A DNA stretch of 37,354 nucleotides from an uncultured Gemmatimonadota bacterium. Its GTDB lineage: Bacteria; Gemmatimonadota; Gemmatimonadetes; Gemmatimonadales; Gemmatimonadaceae. The notes beneath the pieces were generated by a model. The model worked only from the letters and a program-made list of their open reading frames with translations. It was not told where the DNA came from and ran no database searches. This document shows positions 36,085-37,354 of the stretch, piece by piece. Positions within the stretch are counted from its first letter, which is position 1; every line of letters begins with the position of its first letter. The position numbers and the translations under genes were made by a program. The stretch is from contig CAIRBD010000447.1 in assembly GCA_903876745.1 (NCBI GenBank), positions 1-37,354 on the forward strand, read 5' to 3'.

Positions 36085-37354
36085 GTGTTCGCGTCTTCTC
36101 AACGGTCGCAGCGTGTGCGACTGATGTCCGGCTTCACATCGGTCATCGGCCTTTCACTCGCGTCGGCGTGCAGCAACGCCGCCACCGGCGGAGAACGCGC
36201 GACTGCTGTCCCGCTGACGATGCCGAGCGCGGGCGGCAATCGTGCGCCGGTGGTCGCGATCCCCAATGCGCCGCAGCCCGCGACCGTGGGCGCGCTGGTC
36301 TCGTATGACGCGAGCCGGTCGGGCACGGCGTTTCTCGATCCCGATGGCGATGTGCTCACGTACGCCATCACGCTCGCGCCGGCGAATGGGCTGATCGTGT
36401 CGGGGGCGACGATCGTGGGGAGGCCGAGCGCGCCGGGGATGGTGAGCGCAACCATCACCGCAAACGACGGCCGTGGCGGCACGGCGACGAACACGTTCGC
36501 CATCGTGGTGTTCGCGGCGAACCTGCCCGTGCCCGCACTGCCGTCGGCGTCCTTCAAGTACGCCGACGCCGACGTCGTCCTGCCGTCGTACTACACACAG
36601 GCGAACGCGCCGCTGGGCAACGTGGCGATCACCGACAACACGCCGGCGGGGAACCGCATCACCAACGCCGGGGCCGCGCTTGGCCGTGTGCTGTTCTATG
36701 ACCGGCGCGTATCGGTGAACGACGCCGTGAGCTGTTCGTCGTGCCACGTGCAAGCGGTCGGGTTCGCCGACACGGCCAGGCTGAGCCGCGGCTTCGCGGG
36801 CGGACTCACGCACCGGCACTCGATGGGGCTGAGCAATGCGCGTTATTACCAGCGCGGTCGCTTCTTCTGGGACGAACGCGCGCGCACCCTCGAGGACCAG
36901 GTGGTGACCCCCATCCAGGACGGCACCGAGATGGGGATGACGCTCGACAACCTCGAGGTGAAGCTCGGGCTCACGCCGTACTACGCGCCGTTGTTCACGG
37001 CGGCGTTCGGCACGCCCGCCGTCACGCGGCAGCGCATCGCACAGGCGCTGGCGCAGTTCGTCCGGTCGATGGAGTCGTACAACGCGAAGTTCGACGCGGC
37101 GCTCATGGCCGGTGCGCCGGCCGTGGCCGGGGGGCTCTCGGCCCAGGAGTTCCTCGGGCTGCAGCTCTTCGGCGCCGGTGCGCCCGGCGCACCGCCAGGC
37201 CGCGGGCCCGGGGGCGCACCCGGGCAGCCGCCGGTGCGCGGGCTGCACTGCGACGCCTGCCATCGCACGAGCGCGGTGGCGAGCGACGCGCCGCACAACA
37301 ACGGACTCGACCTGAGCAGCGCCGCCGACACGGGGGCTGGGGGCGGCCGCTTCA
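36085..37354 (+). CDS. Di-haem cytochrome c peroxidase/MauG-family protein with N-terminal Ig/cadherin-like domain, cut by the window end
   Basis: Open frame from GTG 36085 to the window edge; haem motifs CSSCH (36733-36747) and CDACH (37249-37263); GRVLFYDRRVSVNDAVSCSSCHVQAVGFAD; N-terminal FLDPDGDVLTYAITLAPANGLIVSGATIVGRPSAPG. Missed by the ORF track because there is no in-window stop. Confidence 0.92.
   Translation, partial: MFASSQRSQRVRLMSGFTSVIGLSLASACSNAATGGERATAVPLTMPSAGGNRAPVVAIPNAPQPATVGALVSYDASRSGTAFLDPDGDVLTYAITLAPANGLIVSGATIVGRPSAPGMVSATITANDGRGGTATNTFAIVVFAANLPVPALPSASFKYADADVVLPSYYTQANAPLGNVAITDNTPAGNRITNAGAALGRVLFYDRRVSVNDAVSCSSCHVQAVGFADTARLSRGFAGGLTHRHSMGLSNARYYQRGRFFWDERARTLEDQVVTPIQDGTEMGMTLDNLEVKLGLTPYYAPLFTAAFGTPAVTRQRIAQALAQFVRSMESYNAKFDAALMAGAPAVAGGLSAQEFLGLQLFGAGAPGAPPGRGPGGAPGQPPVRGLHCDACHRTSAVASDAPHNNGLDLSSAADTGAGGGRF

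Noticed and set aside
1-37354. tRNA, rRNA, CRISPR arrays, transposases, phage genes, toxin-antitoxin or defence modules
   Set aside because: None recognised on either strand by eye; absence not confirmed with tRNAscan-SE, CRISPR or HMM searches.

Overview
The window is 37.4 kb of very GC-rich bacterial chromosome. The protein style suggests Gemmatimonadota or a similar phylum, but this is an inference and was not tested. Coding is dense on both strands and dominated by exported proteins. In order: cysK; a BNR/VPS10-type propeller protein; two hybrid histidine kinases either side of a GH20 hexosaminidase; GNAT; YaiI/UPF0178; VF530; an exported NIF3-like protein; GH13; a 7-repeat FG-GAP protein; two-domain VOC; a Ser/Thr kinase with PD40-like repeats, tightly followed by an S9 peptidase and a VOC protein; a second BNR protein; a MetX-like hydrolase; VOC; MFS; DUF2164; truncated hemoglobin; an exported amidohydrolase; DUF1761 overlapping an alkyl-sulfatase; a Tat-exported class V aminotransferase-fold protein; and a 3'-truncated di-haem peroxidase. 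No rRNA, tRNA, CRISPR array, transposase or phage module was seen. The best non-coding signals are: a ~170-bp palindromic element present in two copies, each a few nt downstream of a minus-strand stop codon (REP/MITE-like or attC-like); a perfect TGTGA-N6-TCACA palindrome upstream of the peroxidase; an AT-rich structured region upstream of the Ser/Thr kinase; and a vestigial GNAT fragment. No definite new defence or mobile system was identified. All calls were made by eye, without database searches.
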